A stretch of DNA of 64,000 nt from CAYPXN01 sp964470915. Its GTDB lineage: Bacteria > UBA10199 > JADFYH01. The stretch spans positions 1 to 64,000 of the forward strand of contig CAYYEM010000004.1 in NCBI GenBank assembly GCA_964470915.1. Reading direction: 5' to 3'. Positions 1 to 7,506 of the stretch are shown here, in pieces (positions within the stretch are counted from its first letter, which is position 1; the number at the start of each line of letters is the position of its first letter). The position numbers and the translations under genes are program-made. The notes under the pieces were generated by a model. The model saw only the letters and a program-made list of their open reading frames with translations. It did not search any database and was not told the DNA's origin.

Positions 1-35
1 TTGTCACAACCTTCTTGCCTAAATCTCGATAAGCC

Positions 36-56
36 TTTATTCATTCAGTGAATAAA
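36..56. other. 8-bp inverted repeat upstream of the first gene
   Basis: TTTATTCA and TGAATAAA flank a 5-base spacer, just upstream of the GTG start of the next gene. It could be an operator or a weak hairpin. No T-run follows it, so a terminator is less likely. The window edge hides the wider context. Confidence 0.3.
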
Positions 57-72
57 CGAGATAGAGGTAGAG

Positions 73-1242
73 GTGGTATTTCCACGTTTTCCACAAAACT
101 CTAATGAGGCAGCTGCTTATCAGCAAATGACTGGAGCGGGTGTAAATCCAAACTCTTTTGATTTGGGTTGTCATCGTGTCAGTTATTCATCGCACTCAGA
201 GCTTTCCACTCTCGGAGCATCGGATGGATATGTTAATACCTGCGAAGTTTGGACAGCATATGCTGAACGAGCCTCTCGTTTTTCTTCTCCCAATCTTTTT
301 CAAGAACAAGTTCCTTGGTTTTATGACTCGGTTTCTTTGAGTCAACAAAGCCGTCAAATTCTCCGGAATTTGGATGCTAAAATTGCTCAACTCAGAATCC
401 AAAATTCTTCAAGACCTGATGCAGCTCTCCAGATAGCGCGGGGCTTGTATCACTGGCTGGTTCATGAACTCGGAATCAATTCTGTGAATGTTGTAGAAGA
501 ACAAGGTTTACTCAGCTCTCTTGAAAACCGCCGGGCCAATTGTTCTGAATGGTTTTCTATTTTTAAGTTTTCCTTTGAGCGAGCAGGCCTTTCGGTAAAA
601 CCAGTTTTTGTTTTTGAATCGGCTAATGGAGATCGTAGCGAACACATCGCTACTTTATTCCAACATGCCGGCCAAAATTATTTAATGGATCCACTCTATC
701 ATTCTTTTGAAACCAGACATCGTCAGTGGCTGCCTGTCACTTTGAGAGAATTTTGGGCTTGGCATTTTAATAATGAAGCTCAGTTGATTACGGATCCAAA
801 TCGAAGAACAGATATGATTCGATTGTTTGAAAGGGCAGAGCAATTAGATGCCTCTAATCCTCATTTTCCTAATAACTTAGGTTTAAAGCTTGAAGGGATT
901 TCTGAGCTTCATTTGGCAGAATCTGCTTACTTGCGCTCAATCACGGTCGATAGAAATTTCATAGAAGCTTATATTAATTTATCTGCACTTTTAATTAATT
1001 CAGGACGTCATCGTGAAGGCTTGCTTTGGGCTAGACGTGGTCTGGCGATGGAAACTGATAATCCTTTCTTAAATTATAATGCAGCTTTGGCTTGTTTTAA
1101 TCTCGGAAACTTCAGAGAGGCTGAAATGCTAATCAATAGAGGCATTGCCAATCTTGTCAGTCCCAATGCCGATTATTTTTCTCTTCAAGCAGATATTAGG
1201 GCCCGTATACCCCAAAACTCTTCAGGATCTGAGCGTCCTTGA
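73..1242 (+). CDS. Transglutaminase-like protein with C-terminal TPR repeats
   Basis: A 389-residue protein of unknown biological role. The middle holds the Cys-His-Asp arrangement of a transglutaminase-like fold: C157 in NCSEW, H191 in EHIATLF and D206 in MDPLY. The last 120 residues or so form two to three TPR-like helical hairpins, a protein-interaction module. No signal peptide or membrane segment is visible. The GTG start follows a GAGG-type ribosome site, and an in-frame stop at 49-51 rules out a much longer N-terminus. Transglutaminase-like folds act as proteases, peptide N-glycanases or transamidases, so the activity cannot be named. The gene stands alone ahead of small orphan genes. 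Confidence 0.7.
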   Translation: MVFPRFPQNSNEAAAYQQMTGAGVNPNSFDLGCHRVSYSSHSELSTLGASDGYVNTCEVWTAYAERASRFSSPNLFQEQVPWFYDSVSLSQQSRQILRNLDAKIAQLRIQNSSRPDAALQIARGLYHWLVHELGINSVNVVEEQGLLSSLENRRANCSEWFSIFKFSFERAGLSVKPVFVFESANGDRSEHIATLFQHAGQNYLMDPLYHSFETRHRQWLPVTLREFWAWHFNNEAQLITDPNRRTDMIRLFERAEQLDASNPHFPNNLGLKLEGISELHLAESAYLRSITVDRNFIEAYINLSALLINSGRHREGLLWARRGLAMETDNPFLNYNAALACFNLGNFREAEMLINRGIANLVSPNADYFSLQADIRARIPQNSSGSERP

Positions 1243-1337
1243 GGTTTTAGCTCATCAGAGTGACTTTTGTAAAATCTGCTAATTTTAAAAAAAACAATTA
1301 AAATCAAATACTTAATCTGTTGATTTAGATCGATCAA

Positions 1338-1354
1338 TTGGCAAGCTATTTGCT
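1338..1354 (+). promoter_or_regulatory. Sigma-54-type (-24/-12) promoter
   Basis: TTGGCAAGCTATTTGCT carries GG (1340-1341) and GC (1352-1353) exactly 12 bases apart, with the TTGGCA and TTGCT blocks of the RpoN consensus. The predicted start near 1365 gives a leader of about 34 nt before the ATG at 1399. Sigma-54 promoters need an enhancer-binding activator, and none is encoded in the window. Confidence 0.6.
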
Positions 1355-1398
1355 TTTATATATCAGAGTTGCGGGGCGCATGCAGCGAGGATGCTAGC

Positions 1399-1638
1399 AT
1401 GGCTGCCCAATCTCATCAAAATCATAGTCCTGAAAATTTCAAAGATAATTCGTTTCATAAAGCTTCTAAAACTAAGTCTTTTAAGGTCTTGGCGGGTGAT
1501 AATACCCAATTTAAAGTGGAAAATCGGGCTCGTCCTGCTTGGTTGCAAGAATCTTCTAAGCCCAGGCCTGCTGCTGAAGGCTTTGCCATCTATCGCAACC
1601 GCGCCTTCCAGGTATTGCAAAACAAGGCCCAGCGCTAG
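1399..1638 (+). CDS. Small basic orphan protein
   Basis: A 79-residue, Lys/Asn/Ser-rich protein that I do not recognise. It has no signal peptide, membrane segment or cysteine. The ATG is preferred over an upstream in-frame TTG (1369) because a GAGG lies about ten bases before it and because the sigma-54-like promoter places transcription start just upstream. The central part (SFKVLAGDNTQFKVEN) could form a short beta structure, but the rest looks disordered. The reading frame is supported by the promoter and ribosome site rather than by homology, so it could be an unusual species-specific gene or less likely a spurious ORF. Confidence 0.5.
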   Translation: MAAQSHQNHSPENFKDNSFHKASKTKSFKVLAGDNTQFKVENRARPAWLQESSKPRPAAEGFAIYRNRAFQVLQNKAQR

Positions 1639-1766
1639 TTTGAGGACCTTGTTTTAGGGTAAGCTAGACCCCAAATATTTAGGACTCATACCCTCACTTT
1701 CTTGAATCAAGTTTTAACTATTTTTAACAAGTAATTGAAATTAAACAAAAAAAACCAATCTAAATC

Positions 1767-1783
1767 TTGGCATGTGTATTGCT
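1767..1783 (+). promoter_or_regulatory. Sigma-54-type (-24/-12) promoter
   Basis: TTGGCATGTGTATTGCT has GG at 1769-1770 and GC at 1781-1782 with the canonical 12-base period, matching TGGCAY-N5-TTGCW closely. Transcription would begin near 1794, about 40 nt before the ATG at 1833. It is the best sigma-54 match in the window. Confidence 0.65.
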
Positions 1784-1832
1784 CTATTTATGATGGGGCT
1801 AATTTTTAGCTCTTTATCAAAAGGGGACACAC

Positions 1833-2633
1833 ATGGCACCACCAAACAGAGTAAATACGGGCAATAGACCCACTCCAGATCAAATTCGAGCAATGGTAAG
1901 AGATGCTTTCGACACTCCAGCAATGAGGTCTGTAACTCAGGGGCCAGTCTTAAGTAATGATGCGCAGAGAGCATTAGCTCAAACCCGCGTCCCTTCTTCT
2001 GACGAACTAGGTGCTCAAGGTGGTTTGCGTTTGAGTACTTCACCGGCTATACCAAGAACCGCTGAAGGCAGTATTCCTCTCGAAAGAGATGCGATTGGTA
2101 AAACTTTGAGAGAAGGAAGAGCTCGTCTTCAAAGGCGTTTGGCTGGTGGCACAGGCCATCGTGGTTCTACTTTAGGAAGCATGCCTTATGCTGCCAGACT
2201 TCATCGACATGTTCCACGAGCCCCTCAGCCTTTAAGAGCTGCGAATACTCATCGTGCGCATCAGACACAGGGTACGGCAACGACTGGACGTGTTCATACA
2301 GCTAATAATGCAAACAACTCACCAGATAGAGGACCTATTACTTTAGGATCGCGACGAAATCCACTCACCTTAAATCAAGTGAGAGCAAAGGTGAATGATG
2401 GGGGAATAGAATTAAATAATGATGGCACGACAACACAAAAACCTGGAACTCTTAGAAATGGTGACACAGTTTATTATCGTAACAGTCGTGGAATTGTATT
2501 GTGCGGTAGAGTTTCTATTAACGAACAAAATCATACTTTTCGTTTGTCACCTGCTTTTGGACAACAAGATAGAGCAGGTAGATCAAGAGCTTTAACTCTT
2601 GATGAGGCCATGAGACGTAGTGTTGAAGACTAG
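1833..2633 (+). CDS. Hypothetical protein with disordered basic N-half
   Basis: A 266-residue protein of unknown function. The first 160 residues are rich in Arg, Thr, Pro, Asn and His and look disordered. The last 100 residues are more ordered, with alternating beta-type segments around GDTVYYRNSRGIVLCGRVSI and an Arg/Asp-rich end. There is no signal peptide or membrane segment. AAAGGGG lies 11 bases before the ATG. A close sigma-54 promoter match stands directly upstream, suggesting conditional expression under an enhancer-binding regulator. The gene sits among other orphan genes and has no informative neighbours. Confidence 0.6.
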   Translation: MAPPNRVNTGNRPTPDQIRAMVRDAFDTPAMRSVTQGPVLSNDAQRALAQTRVPSSDELGAQGGLRLSTSPAIPRTAEGSIPLERDAIGKTLREGRARLQRRLAGGTGHRGSTLGSMPYAARLHRHVPRAPQPLRAANTHRAHQTQGTATTGRVHTANNANNSPDRGPITLGSRRNPLTLNQVRAKVNDGGIELNNDGTTTQKPGTLRNGDTVYYRNSRGIVLCGRVSINEQNHTFRLSPAFGQQDRAGRSRALTLDEAMRRSVED

Positions 2634-2703
2634 TAAAGAGAGTGAGGCTTTCCAATAAGCCTGTAGAGTGGTTTGAAGGTATTTAATTTAAAGGGCATAC
2701 GAA

Positions 2704-2931
2704 ATGGCGGAATTGGCACACAAAGAACTTGAAGTGTCTTCGATCATCGAAGAACTGAACGATGGCAAGAAAGTGGTATTGCGTCGAAGTATTGAACATC
2801 CAGGCCGTCCTTGTGCCGCATCTTCTTTACAAAGTTTTTCTGTGAAAAAAGATAAACCTTCTGCAAATCCGGGCAGCATTCGTTTTTTTGCAGACGTGGC
2901 AAAAATGAGTTCCAAACTCAGACATTCCTAA
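2704..2931 (+). CDS. Small hypothetical protein
   Basis: A 75-residue protein that I do not recognise. The N-terminal 25 residues are acidic and probably helical (ELEVSSIIEELNDG). The remainder is basic, with one cysteine and no membrane segment. AAAGGG precedes the ATG at a normal distance. The gene lies 70 bp after the previous orphan and immediately before the proS promoter, so it could be co-transcribed with the gene upstream. An antisense frame of similar length exists over the same bases but lacks a ribosome site. Confidence 0.5.
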   Translation: MAELAHKELEVSSIIEELNDGKKVVLRRSIEHPGRPCAASSLQSFSVKKDKPSANPGSIRFFADVAKMSSKLRHS

Positions 2932-2947
2932 AATTTTTCCAAAACAT

Positions 2948-2976
2948 TTGACTTCGAGTGAGCCGCGCTCTTATAT
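2948..2976 (+). promoter_or_regulatory. Sigma-70-type promoter for proS-pyrF
   Basis: TTGACT and TTATAT are separated by 17 bases. The expected start, about seven bases past the -10 box, falls on the ATG codons at 2980-2985, and no ribosome-binding site lies before them. The proS transcript is therefore predicted to be leaderless or nearly so. Confidence 0.5.
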
Positions 2977-2979
2977 GAA

Positions 2980-4239
2980 ATGATGCGCTACTCTCAAATG
3001 TTTATTCCTACCTTAAGAGATGCTCCGGCCGATGCCGAAGTAATTAGTCACCAACTTATGATGCGTGCAGGAATGATTCGAAAGCTTGCCGCAGGAATTT
3101 ATAGCTATTTACCACTGGGTTTCAGAGTCATTCAAAAAGTTTCAGACATTGTAAGAGATGAACTAAATAAGGCAGGAGCACAAGAATTGCTTTTGCCCAT
3201 TGTGATGCCTCGTGAGCTTTGGGAAGAAACCGGACGCTGGCCTGTTTATGGTAAAGAACTTTTACGTTTTAAAGATCGTCATGATCGTGATTTTTGTTTT
3301 GGTCCTACACATGAAGAAGCAATTACAGACTTGGTCCGCAACAATATAAAATCTTATCGTCAACTTCCGCTCAATCTTTATCAAATTCAAACCAAGTTTA
3401 GAGATGAAATTAGGCCGCGTTTTGGATTGATGCGTGGACGTGAATTTATCATGAAAGATTGTTATAGTTTTGATGTGTCTGAGGAAGCGTCGATTCAGGT
3501 TTATTGGAAGATGTTCGAAGTGTATAAAAAAATATTTTCCCGTTGTGGTTTGGAATTTAGACCTGTTGAAGCGGGTACAGGCGAAATTGGTGGTACTTTG
3601 TCGCATGAGTTTCACGTGTTGGCCAATGCAGGCGAAGACGAGATTTTTGTCTCTCCTGATAGTGATTTGGCTTATAGTGTAGATAAAGTGCCTGCAGATA
3701 AAAAAGACCCCAAGACAGGGGCTGACTTGCAAAGTCGCCGTGGAATTGAAGTAGGGCAGGTTTTCTTTTTGGGGACTAAATATTCGCAATCCATGAAAGC
3801 GGTGTACCTGGATGAAAAAGGTAAAGAGCAAGCGATGGTGATGGGTTGTTATGGAATAGGTATTGGAAGAACTGCTGCGGCAGCTATCGAACAAAATCAT
3901 GATGAAGGTGGAATTATTTGGCCTTATGCTTTAGCTCCTTTTCAATTTGAGGTGATTGCTTTAAATATGAAAGATGAAAAAGTAAGAGAAGCCGCCGAAA
4001 ATATTTATTCAGATTTAAATTCAAAGAATGTTGAAGTACTTTTTGATGATCGAGATGAAAGCCCTGGTGTTAAATTTAAAGACGCTGATTTGATTGGAAT
4101 TCCTTATCGCATTATTATCGGTGGAAAAGGGCTTGCCGAGGGGAAGGCTGAATTTAAAGAAAGAAAAAGTGGCAAGATGTGGAAAGTAGATCTTAGTCAA
4201 ATATCTCAAGAAGTGGAGAGAATTCATCGTGAAGCGTGA
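2980..4239 (+). CDS. proS: Prolyl-tRNA synthetase, short form without INS editing domain
   Basis: A class II synthetase that charges tRNA-Pro in the cytoplasm. Motif 2 (KFRDEIRPRFGLMRGREF) and motif 3 (GCYGIGIGR) are intact, and the C-terminal anticodon-binding domain follows. The protein is 419 residues, against about 570 for the common bacterial form. The roughly 180-residue INS domain that hydrolyses Ala-tRNA-Pro, normally placed between motifs 2 and 3, is reduced to a short linker (around residues 225-255). Short ProRS enzymes of this kind are known from Alphaproteobacteria, where free-standing ProXp proteins edit in trans. The start is one of two adjacent ATGs. The stop overlaps pyrF by 11 bases, so the two genes are likely coupled. 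Confidence 0.93.
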   Translation: MMRYSQMFIPTLRDAPADAEVISHQLMMRAGMIRKLAAGIYSYLPLGFRVIQKVSDIVRDELNKAGAQELLLPIVMPRELWEETGRWPVYGKELLRFKDRHDRDFCFGPTHEEAITDLVRNNIKSYRQLPLNLYQIQTKFRDEIRPRFGLMRGREFIMKDCYSFDVSEEASIQVYWKMFEVYKKIFSRCGLEFRPVEAGTGEIGGTLSHEFHVLANAGEDEIFVSPDSDLAYSVDKVPADKKDPKTGADLQSRRGIEVGQVFFLGTKYSQSMKAVYLDEKGKEQAMVMGCYGIGIGRTAAAAIEQNHDEGGIIWPYALAPFQFEVIALNMKDEKVREAAENIYSDLNSKNVEVLFDDRDESPGVKFKDADLIGIPYRIIIGGKGLAEGKAEFKERKSGKMWKVDLSQISQEVERIHREA

Positions 4240-4936
4240 TCAATTGATCGTGGCCTTAGATGTTGCAAATACAAAGGAAGCTCAAAAAATTGTCAATCAA
4301 TTGGGTGCAGAAGTTGTTTTTTATAAAATAGGGATGCGGCTTTTTACCCTAGAAGGCCCAGCAATTATTGCCTGGCTTAAGAAGAAAAAGAAAAAGGTTT
4401 TTCTCGATTTAAAATTTCACGATATACCAAATACAGTCGCCCAAGCTGTAGAATCTGCCACAAAGCTTGGAGTCGATTTGCTTACAGTGCATGCTTCAGG
4501 CGGACCTGAGATGTTGAAAGCGGCTGTAAAATCAGCTCGAGAGGCTTCTAAAAAATTCAGAAAAAATCGACCTCAAATTTTTGCAGTTTCTGTTTTAACT
4601 TCTATTTCAAATTTATCTTTTTTGGGGATTTCAAAAAAAGTTTCAGAACAAGTCTTGCGTTTAGCTAATGTATCTGCTGCTGCAGGAGTAGATGGCATGG
4701 TGTGCTCACCTGAAGAAATAAGAATGTTAAAAAAGAAATTAAGTAAGAAGTTAAAAGTATTAAGTCCTGGAATACGCTTAGAAGAAAAGTCTAATGATGA
4801 CCAAAAACGTATTGCGAGTCCCCAGCAAGCCATCCAAGACGGTGCTGATTATTTGGTCATAGGGCGTCCTGTGCTTTTAGCATCAAAGCCAAAACAAGTG
4901 GTTCAAAAGATTTTCAAATTAGTCTCTTCGAGGTAA
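4229..4936 (+). CDS. pyrF: Orotidine-5'-phosphate decarboxylase
   Basis: Catalyses the last step of UMP synthesis, decarboxylating OMP. The 235-residue length is normal for this TIM-barrel enzyme. The catalytic Asp-Lys-Asp cluster is visible in FLDLKFHDIPNTV, and the phosphate-binding end is seen in LSPGIRL and DYLVIGRPVL. The GTG start lies inside the 3' end of proS, which suggests translational coupling. No other pyrimidine gene is nearby, so the pairing with proS looks like an operon of convenience rather than a pathway. Confidence 0.95.
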   Translation: MKRDQLIVALDVANTKEAQKIVNQLGAEVVFYKIGMRLFTLEGPAIIAWLKKKKKKVFLDLKFHDIPNTVAQAVESATKLGVDLLTVHASGGPEMLKAAVKSAREASKKFRKNRPQIFAVSVLTSISNLSFLGISKKVSEQVLRLANVSAAAGVDGMVCSPEEIRMLKKKLSKKLKVLSPGIRLEEKSNDDQKRIASPQQAIQDGADYLVIGRPVLLASKPKQVVQKIFKLVSSR

Positions 4937-5079
4937 GAAGACATCTCAAAAATACTTCTTTTGGGGATTTTACCCCTCATAAAAAAGCCTCTGCTGAAGC
5001 CTGTTAATACCTGAAAAAGAAAAGATATTCTTAAAAATATAATAATTTCAATCACTTATCATTTTTGGCGTTTTTGGGT

Positions 5080-5096
5080 CTGGTGCACTATTTGCT
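5080..5096 (+). promoter_or_regulatory. Sigma-54-type (-24/-12) promoter
   Basis: CTGGTGCACTATTTGCT has GG (5082-5083) and GC (5094-5095) 12 bases apart plus a TTGCT -12 block. The -24 block is TGGTGC rather than TGGCAC, so the match is weaker than the two upstream. The predicted start near 5107 leaves the GGAGG ribosome site of the next gene inside a short leader. Confidence 0.5.
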
Positions 5097-5122
5097 ACAT
5101 AAGGGGGTGGAGGTTGAAAAAT

Positions 5123-5431
5123 ATGGCTACATACGATCGATATTATGGAAAAGCAGCTTTTGGTAAAAAAGATCTCGCACAACAGGATATTTCTGAAATG
5201 GAAATGGTGATGCAAAACTCTTCTCTTGCTCACGAATATGCACGATTGCAATTAGAAACTGTAGATGGTTCTTTTCAGCAGGAACAAATTTTAGAGCAGT
5301 TAGATGGTTATAAGAAAACATATTTTTCAGCTCGAAAATTTTTGGAGTTGCATGATCCTCAACGTTTGATAGAAATTGAAAAAAGTTTATTGGATGAAAA
5401 GAAAGAAGTTTTTACCTGTTATCACGCATAA
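5123..5431 (+). CDS. Small helical hypothetical protein
   Basis: A 102-residue, mostly alpha-helical, acidic protein of unknown function with no signal peptide or membrane segment. It contains several aromatic residues near the start (YDRYYGKAAF) and a predicted helix-rich body ending with a single cysteine. The ATG is chosen because GGAGG lies nine bases upstream. A TTG three codons earlier is too close to that site. A sigma-54-like promoter precedes it and a rho-independent terminator follows, so it is probably a single-gene unit. The intergenic stretch before it (4937-5079) shows only a short GGGG/CCCC hairpin. Confidence 0.6.
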   Translation: MATYDRYYGKAAFGKKDLAQQDISEMEMVMQNSSLAHEYARLQLETVDGSFQQEQILEQLDGYKKTYFSARKFLELHDPQRLIEIEKSLLDEKKEVFTCYHA

Positions 5432-5466
5432 AATTTTGTATCCCTCCCTTATTTCATTTGTTATGC

Positions 5467-5496
5467 AAAAGGCCTCATTAAGAGGCCTTTTGTTTA
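5467..5496 (+). terminator. Rho-independent terminator
   Basis: AAAAGGCCTC and GAGGCCTTTT pair perfectly around a 5-base loop and run into a T-rich stretch. It ends the small gene unit just upstream. Confidence 0.85.
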
Positions 5497-5501
5497 TTAT
5501 A

Positions 5502-5556
5502 GGGGCTCGCGTCGCCCCCTCCAGCCAGCAAAGCTGTCCGGAGCCTCCCCCTCAAC
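5502..5556. repeat. GC-rich intergenic repeat, copy 1
   Basis: This roughly 55-base block starting GGGGCTCGCGTCGCCCCCTCC recurs at 46769-46822 with only a few differences. It contains internal GGGGC/GCCCC complementarity. It sits between a terminator and rlmB and is far more GC-rich than its surroundings. Confidence 0.7.
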
Positions 5557-5579
5557 GCGCCTTTGGCGCTGGAGCAATT

Positions 5580-6335
5580 ATGCAAATGGAATGGGTTTAT
5601 GGTGTTCAACCGGTCTTGCAAGTATTGAGGTCAAGTCGTCGGACATCAAAAGAATTACGTATTCATCGAAAGCAAAAAGGAAAAGAAGTGCAGGAAATTC
5701 TTCGGCTTGCTTCTGAACAAGGTTTGAACATTCGAGAGATGGATTCTATTTCTTTGCCAGGAAGTGCTTCAGATATCTTGCATCAAGGAATTATCTTGCA
5801 CACGCAAGTTTATCCCTACCTGCCCATCGAGAATTTATATCCAAGCTTAGCCGAAGAGAATCGTTCGATATTGCTTTTAGTTTTAGACCAAATCCAAGAT
5901 CCTCAGAATCTGGGAGCTATTCTTCGAACCGCTTATTGTGCAGGCGTGAGTGGAGTGGTTTTACCAGAAAGAGGTGGGGCTTTAGTAAACCCTACTGTAT
6001 TAAAAACCAGTGCAGGTGCCGCGGAGTGGCTTTCGATCTATTTGGTGAAAAATATTGCCAGAACCCTTGAAGATTTAAAGGAAAAATCAGTTTGGATTTA
6101 CGGAGCAGAAATGCAGGGGAGTAAGGCTTACGATGAAGAAGTTTATCCTTTACGAACCGCTCTTGTTATGGGAAGTGAAGGTCAGGGCTTAAGGGATTTA
6201 ACTCAGCGGAAGTGTGACCTCTTGATCTCAATTCCCCTCTTGGGTAAGATCAATTCCTTAAATGTTTCGGTCGCAAGTGGCATTTTGCTCTTCGAAGTGT
6301 TAAGACAGCGAAAAAATAAGACAAAATCGCCTTGA
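5580..6335 (+). CDS. rlmB: 23S rRNA 2'-O-ribose methyltransferase, RlmB/SpoU type
   Basis: A SPOUT-family, SAM-dependent methyltransferase, expected to modify a ribose in the 23S rRNA peptidyl-transferase region (G2251 in E. coli). The 251-residue protein has the substrate-binding N-domain, then the trefoil-knot motifs DQIQDPQNLGAILRTA, ALVMGSEGQGL and IPLLGKINSLNVSVASGI. The ATG is preceded by GGAG. A longer open frame starting at 5376 would read through the preceding terminator and repeat and is rejected. RlmB and TrmH-type enzymes are hard to separate, but the length and the three motifs favour RlmB. Its stop codon lies inside the -35 box of the next promoter. Confidence 0.85.
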   Translation: MQMEWVYGVQPVLQVLRSSRRTSKELRIHRKQKGKEVQEILRLASEQGLNIREMDSISLPGSASDILHQGIILHTQVYPYLPIENLYPSLAEENRSILLLVLDQIQDPQNLGAILRTAYCAGVSGVVLPERGGALVNPTVLKTSAGAAEWLSIYLVKNIARTLEDLKEKSVWIYGAEMQGSKAYDEEVYPLRTALVMGSEGQGLRDLTQRKCDLLISIPLLGKINSLNVSVASGILLFEVLRQRKNKTKSP

Positions 6336-6360
6336 CAAGCTTTTGATTTGTCAATATAAA
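6332..6360 (+). promoter_or_regulatory. Near-consensus sigma-70 promoter of the tRNA-secE-rpoBC unit
   Basis: TTGACA and TATAAA are separated by 17 bases. The -35 box overlaps the TGA stop of rlmB. A leader of about 200 bases, with no gene I can identify, separates it from the first tRNA. Confidence 0.8.
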
Positions 6361-6570
6361 CTGCCGGCTTTTACCTAAAAAACCATAATTTGGTCAGGTC
6401 TGAATTTCCAGAAAGATTAGTGTTTTTAATGGGCTAGGAGTTTAAAGAAGAAGGTCAATTTGTTGAAAAAATAAACCTAGCGAATGGATATTTTTCTTTC
6501 GAAAAAAGCAGACTAAGGGAAAGATCTTTCTCATCTTTAAAGAAGTGAAAGTGAATTTAGATTGCAGGCT

Positions 6571-6643
6571 GCCAGCGTAGCTCAGCTGGTAGAGCAACTG
6601 ATTTGTAATCAGTAGGTCACCGGTTCGATCCCGGTCGCTGGCT
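6571..6643 (+). tRNA. tRNA-Thr (anticodon UGU)
   Basis: A 7-bp acceptor stem (GCCAGCG/CGCTGGC), a standard D-arm (GCTCAGCTGGTAGAGC), the anticodon loop TTTGTAA giving TGT, and the T-loop GGTTCGATCC. The CCA end is not encoded. Confidence 0.97.
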
Positions 6644-6654
6644 CTTGAGGAAGT

Positions 6655-6730
6655 TATCAGTGGTTAGTTGTGAGTTGTCAGTAAAGAAGTAATTCTGATA
6701 ACTGACTGCCGGCCACTGATAACTGTAGTT
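6655..6730. repeat. Family A palindromic repeat
   Basis: The left arm CAGTGGTTAGTTGTGAGTTG and right arm CTGCCGGCCACTGATAACTG are imperfect inverted copies around an AT-rich loop. It separates two tRNA genes of one transcription unit. Similar units occur at seven other places in the window. Confidence 0.7.
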
Positions 6731-6732
6731 AA

Positions 6733-6815
<83 letters not shown>

Positions 6816-6823
6816 CAGGAAGG

Positions 6824-6905
6824 TAGTAGTCAGTTACTAGTGATTGGTTGATTAAGGTTAAGTTTTTTGACTGATATCTAGTGATAGGCCACTGATAAAT
6901 GAATT
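6824..6905. repeat. Family A palindromic repeat
   Basis: A diverged copy between tRNA-Tyr and tRNA-Gly, with TAGTCAGTTACTAGTGATTG on the left and TCTAGTGATAGGCCACTGAT on the right. Confidence 0.55.
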
Positions 6906-6909
6906 TAAA

Positions 6910-6983
6910 GCGGGAGTAGCTCAGTTGGCTAGAGCATCAGCCTTCCAAGCTGAGGGTCGCGGGTTCGAGCCCCGTCTCCCGCT
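6910..6983 (+). tRNA. tRNA-Gly (anticodon UCC)
   Basis: The acceptor GCGGGAG/CTCCCGC, D-arm GCTCAGTTGGCTAGAGC, anticodon loop CTTCCAA giving TCC, and T-loop GGTTCGAGCC. Confidence 0.97.
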
Positions 6984-6987
6984 CAAG

Positions 6988-7073
6988 AAAAGGTAGTGGT
7001 TGGTTGTAAGTGTTTGTGAAATGTTTTACCGACAGCTGGTAACTGACAACTAACCGCTGACCACTGTAGTTAT
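6988..7073. repeat. Family A palindromic repeat
   Basis: GTAGTGGTTGGTTGTAAGTG pairs with the right arm AACTGACAACTAACCGCTGACCACTG. It lies between tRNA-Gly and the second tRNA-Thr. Confidence 0.7.
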
Positions 7074-7075
7074 TT

Positions 7076-7148
7076 GCCCACATAGCTCAGTCGGTAGAGC
7101 ATCTCCATGGTAAGGAGAAGGTCATCAGTTCGATTCTGATTGTGGGCT
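7076..7148 (+). tRNA. tRNA-Thr (anticodon GGU)
   Basis: The acceptor GCCCACA/TGTGGGC, anticodon loop ATGGTAA giving GGT, and T-loop GTTCGATTC. With the first tRNA-Thr it covers four Thr codons. Confidence 0.97.
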
Positions 7149-7180
7149 CATTAAGAAGTGTTAAATGATTTGGAGTTTTT

Positions 7181-7330
7181 ATGCGTACGATTATTCAGTT
7201 AGAATGCACAACTTGCAAAAATAGAAATTATTCAACGACAAAAAACAAGACTCGGACTCCCGATCGCTTGAATTTTAAAAAATATTGCAGGTTTTGTAGA
7301 AAACATACGGAACATAAAGAGACTAAGTAG
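7181..7330 (+). CDS. rpmG: 50S ribosomal protein L33
   Basis: A 49-residue ribosomal protein located in the large subunit near the E site. It has two zinc-ribbon CxxC pairs: C13/C16 (ECTTC) and C36/C39 (YCRFC). This zinc-binding form needs zinc for stability, unlike the cysteine-free form used when zinc is scarce. GGAG lies a short distance before the ATG. The gene sits between tRNA-Thr and tRNA-Trp. In many related genomes a tuf copy lies at this spot too, but here the only tuf in the window is in the str operon. Confidence 0.95.
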   Translation: MRTIIQLECTTCKNRNYSTTKNKTRTPDRLNFKKYCRFCRKHTEHKETK

Positions 7331-7351
7331 CGATTTAAATCGCTTGAGCGT

Positions 7352-7424
<73 letters not shown>

Positions 7425-7506
7425 CGGTGAAGCGATGCAGTAAAAAAATAAAAGATTAAACTGCTTCTGTGAAAATAAATTTATTCAAGGAAGCGGAAGT
7501 GAATGT

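Noticed and set aside
1..48. Possible end of an upstream gene (open frame to the TGA at 49-51)
   Set aside because: Only 16 codons are visible before the window edge, too few to support a gene.
1391..1657. Alternative 88-codon frame overlapping the orphan gene at 1399
   Set aside because: It has a poor start context, and its sequence looks like an out-of-frame reading. The 1399 frame is better supported by GAGG and the promoter.
3262..3900. 212-codon antisense frame over proS
   Set aside because: The codon pattern is that of the proS complement. No ribosome site or recognisable domain is seen.
5376..5579. N-terminal extension of RlmB
   Set aside because: It would translate through a terminator and a GC-rich intergenic repeat. 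The start at 5580 has its own GGAG.
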